NCBI GenBank assembly: GCA_017629415.1
Contig: JAGBXG010000385.1
Coordinates: forward strand, 1 to 7,869
Direction: 5' to 3'
Length of the DNA stretch: 7,869 bases
Source of the DNA: Pseudomonadota bacterium
GTDB taxonomy: Bacteria; Myxococcota; Bradymonadia; UBA4248
The position numbers and the translations under genes are program-made. Positions 6,483-7,869 of the stretch are shown piece by piece. Numbering within the stretch: position 1 is the first letter of the stretch; every line of letters begins with the position of its first letter. Below the pieces are notes generated by a model. The model did not search any database, was not told the origin of the DNA, and saw nothing but the letters and a program-made list of their open reading frames with translations.

Positions 6483-7005
6483 TCCTTGACCCCCTGTCTT
6501 GGTTTGCGGATCGTGTTATGGTGCTTGGATTTTGTTGATTAGTTTCTTCGGCTAAATTCTGAGCAAGTTTTTGGCTATTCTTTACCGCCTTTGCCTGCAG
6601 TATTGCCCTTTGCTGAATGCCGATGGCGTTTTGCTGTATGGCTTCCGCCTGTTTCATGGCGGCATCTTGGGCAGCAACGGCGGCTTGTGCGTTGGCTTGT
6701 GTGGGCTCGTTTCGCAAGTTGTCGGCTTTGGCCTTGTCGATGGCTTCAATTCTGTTCAGCCATCCTTCGATGGTCTGTTGTGTGCCCCGTGTGCTGGTTA
6801 CCTGCGCTGTCGGCGTTGGTGGCGCGGTCGGTGCTGTGGGCTTGTCGTCGTCCTCGTCTTCCCATTCAAACCTTGCCATGATGGTGCATCGGCATCTTGG
6901 GTGAATGGGTGGAAAATTGAGGCCCACTTTTTTGTCTTTGAGCTTAAACCGCTTGTGATTGAGCTTTTGGCATCGTTTGCATGTTCTTGAATCTTCAATG
7001 GCCAA
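6388..7005 (-). pseudogene. MuF head-morphogenesis protein fragment: C-terminal end of the MuF domain plus linker
   Basis: This 205-residue stretch continues the frame of the fragment at 7054-7293, from which only one TAG separates it. Its start codon (TTG 7005) is nominal; the frame is open back to 7053. It begins with AIEDSRTCKRCQKLNHKRF and PPIHPRCRCTIM, the Cys/His signature that closes Mu gpF / SPP1 gp7-type domains, minor head proteins packed inside phage capsids. From about residue 52 it is a Pro/Thr stretch, then a Gln/Ala-rich, probably coiled-coil linker to about residue 165. The last 12 or so codons, after the A8 run, are out of frame with the toxin domain and end in TGA. GC is about 52-53% in the two 60-base blocks I counted here (6601-6660, 6841-6900) against 35-37% in the toxin and immunity part (6241-6300, 5821-5880), suggesting a swapped toxin cassette. 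Confidence 0.7.
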
Positions 7006-7053
7006 AAACTCATAAGTACTTCCACCGGCTTGTTTGATGCCGTCAAGCGTGGC

Positions 7054-7293
7054 CTAATTCAGGATGCGGTTCATCTCTGTGCGCACCAGCTGCTGTGCGT
7101 GTGAAAACTCGACGCCCATGCGCTGTGCCAGTTTCTGTGCAACGTTGTCGGAATTGTCGCCATTGATGATGGCGGCCTGCATCATGGTTTTAAGGTCGCT
7201 GGCGAGCTTGTCGCAGTCTTTCCAGATTCTGGCGGAGTAGTCTTTGCCGTGAAATTCTGCATTTAATACGGCTTTGACTTGGTCGGGGCTCAC
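7054..7293 (-). pseudogene. MuF (Mu gpF / SPP1 gp7) head-morphogenesis protein fragment, middle part
   Basis: The 79 codons run from a nominal GTG at 7293 to a TAG at 7054-7056. The text SPDQVKAVLNAEFHGKDYSAR followed by W..CDKLASDLKTMMQAAIINGDN, VAQKLAQRMGVE and RTEMNRILN is typical of the helical middle of SPP1 gp7 / MuF proteins, where it is followed without a break by QATLD. Here the next codon is TAG instead of CAG, then ATLDGIKQAGGSTYEFLAIEDSRTC continues in the same frame. The usual N-terminal part of roughly 150-250 residues is missing: upstream the frame meets a TAA at 7318-7320 and no MuF-like sequence lies beyond. There is no ribosome site at the GTG. It therefore looks like a dead gene piece rather than a short protein. 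Confidence 0.72.
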
Positions 7294-7342
7294 GGCGTAC
7301 GCAAAGTCACAAAGGACTTACGAAGTGGTATGCCGTGGAGAC

Positions 7343-7372
7343 GAAAAATGGGGGAGCTGGTCCCCATTTTTC
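7343..7372. terminator. Symmetric (possibly bidirectional) terminator-like hairpin
   Basis: GAAAAATGGGG (7343-7353) pairs perfectly with CCCCATTTTTC (7362-7372) around an 8-base loop. The five A's and five T's lie within the stem arms, so either strand would give a GC-core hairpin ending in a U-run. It lies between the truncated MuF gene and the transposase fragment, where no intact gene ends on either side. Confidence 0.45.
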
Positions 7373-7433
7373 CAAAAAATGAGTGTTATCAGTACCTGAC
7401 TAACTCACAAAAACGTCAAATCCATTGCAGGTT

Positions 7434-7482
7434 CCAAGGAGCTCAGCCCCTTTGCGGGGGTTGGGTCGGAGCCCCAAAAGAA
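7434..7482. repeat. Dispersed stem-loop repeat, copy 2 (two hairpins)
   Basis: Same design as the copy at 3777-3825: a first CCAAGGAGCT / AGCCCCTTTG-like palindrome, then TTGGG / CCCCAA around TCGGAG. It ends in the identical 14 bases GAGCCCCAAAAGAA (7469-7482). The sequence between the hairpins differs, so structure is conserved better than sequence. Confidence 0.55.
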
Positions 7483-7546
7483 CTTTGCATACACCGTGGG
7501 TCAGTGCTGGGGGCCCCCGAATAAGGAAGCGCTGTTCGTACTCCGG

Positions 7547-7788
7547 ATGCATACTTATCGTATGGGAAAGCTTGATCTCGGTTCAAAAATGCAGACACCA
7601 GCCCGAACATTGACGATGAAGGAGAAACTGATCGCGCTTCGTAAGCAGATAAAAGAGCAAGCCAAAGAAATCAAGCGTTTGCGAGAGGAAAAAGAGGTTC
7701 TTGAGGAAGCAAGCGCTTTTTTTGCAGCCAGCCGGCGGAAGTCAACAAGGACTTGAGAATGCAATTCATTTCCCTAAGGAATGTCTGA
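7547..7788 (+). pseudogene. IS3-family transposase remnant (end of orfA, frameshift site, start of orfB)
   Basis: The frame ending in TGA 7754-7756 reads PARTLTMKEKLIALRKQ, then a heptad-type coiled coil (IKEQAKEIKRLREEKEVLEE) and EASAFFAAS. This is the C-terminal end of IS3-family OrfA proteins, where a leucine zipper precedes a motif like LKKAAAFFA. The N-terminal helix-turn-helix is missing; the frame is open back to 7496 but the first residues are not transposase-like, so the left edge is uncertain. At 7717-7723 a T-TTT-TTT heptamer in register with the codons is a classical -1 slippery site. The -1 frame after it reads SQPAEVNKDLRMQFI, like the start of OrfB, and stops at TGA 7786-7788. 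The rest of orfB, with its DDE catalytic residues, is absent, so the element is dead. Confidence 0.6.
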
Positions 7789-7795
7789 AGAATTC

Positions 7796-7824
7796 CAGAC
7801 AAACGAAGGCAATCGAGGTATCAT
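7796..7824 (+). promoter_or_regulatory. Candidate sigma70 promoter for the gene at the right edge
   Basis: CAGACA (7796-7801, four of six) and TATCAT (7819-7824, five of six) are exactly 17 nt apart, and the following gene starts about 30 bp downstream. The -35 box is one arm of the inverted repeat TGTCTG / CAGACA (7782-7801), which could be an operator, though 6-bp repeats occur by chance. Confidence 0.35.
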
Positions 7825-7855
7825 TGAATCAGGAGTTTTGATTTAGGAGGTAATG

Positions 7856-7869
7856 ATGGCTCAGTTAAC
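7856..7869 (+). CDS. Start of a further gene (only the first codons visible)
   Basis: A perfect Shine-Dalgarno AGGAGG (7845-7850) is followed by two overlapping ATG codons at 7853 and 7856. The second has the better spacing (5 nt) and gives M-A-Q-L before the window ends. The strong ribosome site and the promoter candidate upstream argue for a real gene. Nothing can be said of its product. Confidence 0.5.

Noticed and set aside
6571..6990. Plus-strand open frames opposite the MuF linker
   Set aside because: They mirror the Gln/Ala-rich coding strand, giving Cys/Leu/Trp-rich text with no motif or ribosome site.
7054..7056. TAG recoded as Gln in this region
   Set aside because: The neighbouring small gene ends in TAG (5764-5766) in a tight ATGTTAG overlap with the next start, so TAG serves as a normal stop in the same module. 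Other lesions nearby fit decay better.
7279..7524. Plus-strand frame across the terminator and stem-loop repeat
   Set aside because: It consists of translated repeats and hairpins and resembles no protein.

Overview
The window looks like a bacterial chromosome segment of roughly mid-40s percent GC, with housekeeping genes on the plus strand followed by a decayed patch of mobile DNA. The gene families (Nfu-type and Mrp/HCF101-like iron-sulfur proteins, a two-domain AAA+ ATPase) are bacterial. Nothing here fixes the phylum, and I do not name an organism.

Bases 1-2478: the 3' part of a large AAA+ ATPase with two ATPase modules, the first with a degenerate P-loop and the second canonical. It is followed 27 bp later by a small gene of unknown function, probably in the same operon. 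Bases 2591-3712: an adenosine deaminase (purine salvage). Bases 3934-5330: a two-gene iron-sulfur cluster operon, a stand-alone NifU C-terminal (Nfu) domain protein and an Mrp/Nbp35-family P-loop ATPase. An intrinsic terminator sits about 20 bp upstream of the Nfu start, with a possible alternative pairing, so the leader may be an attenuator. The Mrp protein lacks the usual CxxC and looks HCF101-like.

Bases 5331-5545: non-coding, with hairpins and a pair of near-identical palindromic repeats. Bases 5492-7293 (minus strand) are the most interesting part. They hold the remains of a phage MuF (Mu gpF / SPP1 gp7 head-morphogenesis) polymorphic toxin: a MuF carrier domain missing its N-terminus, a Gln/Ala-rich linker, a C-terminal toxin-like domain, a small overlapping gene in the immunity position, and a truncated KilA-N gene. 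The carrier is broken by one in-frame TAG at what looks like a Gln codon and by a one-base shift at a run of eight A's just before the toxin domain. The toxin-domain and putative immunity frames are still open.

Bases 7294-7869: non-coding sequence with a symmetric terminator-like hairpin and a second copy of a dispersed stem-loop repeat, then a fragment of an IS3-family transposase (end of orfA, a T-run slippery site, first codons of orfB). At the right edge are a candidate promoter, a strong Shine-Dalgarno site and the first codons of a new plus-strand gene.
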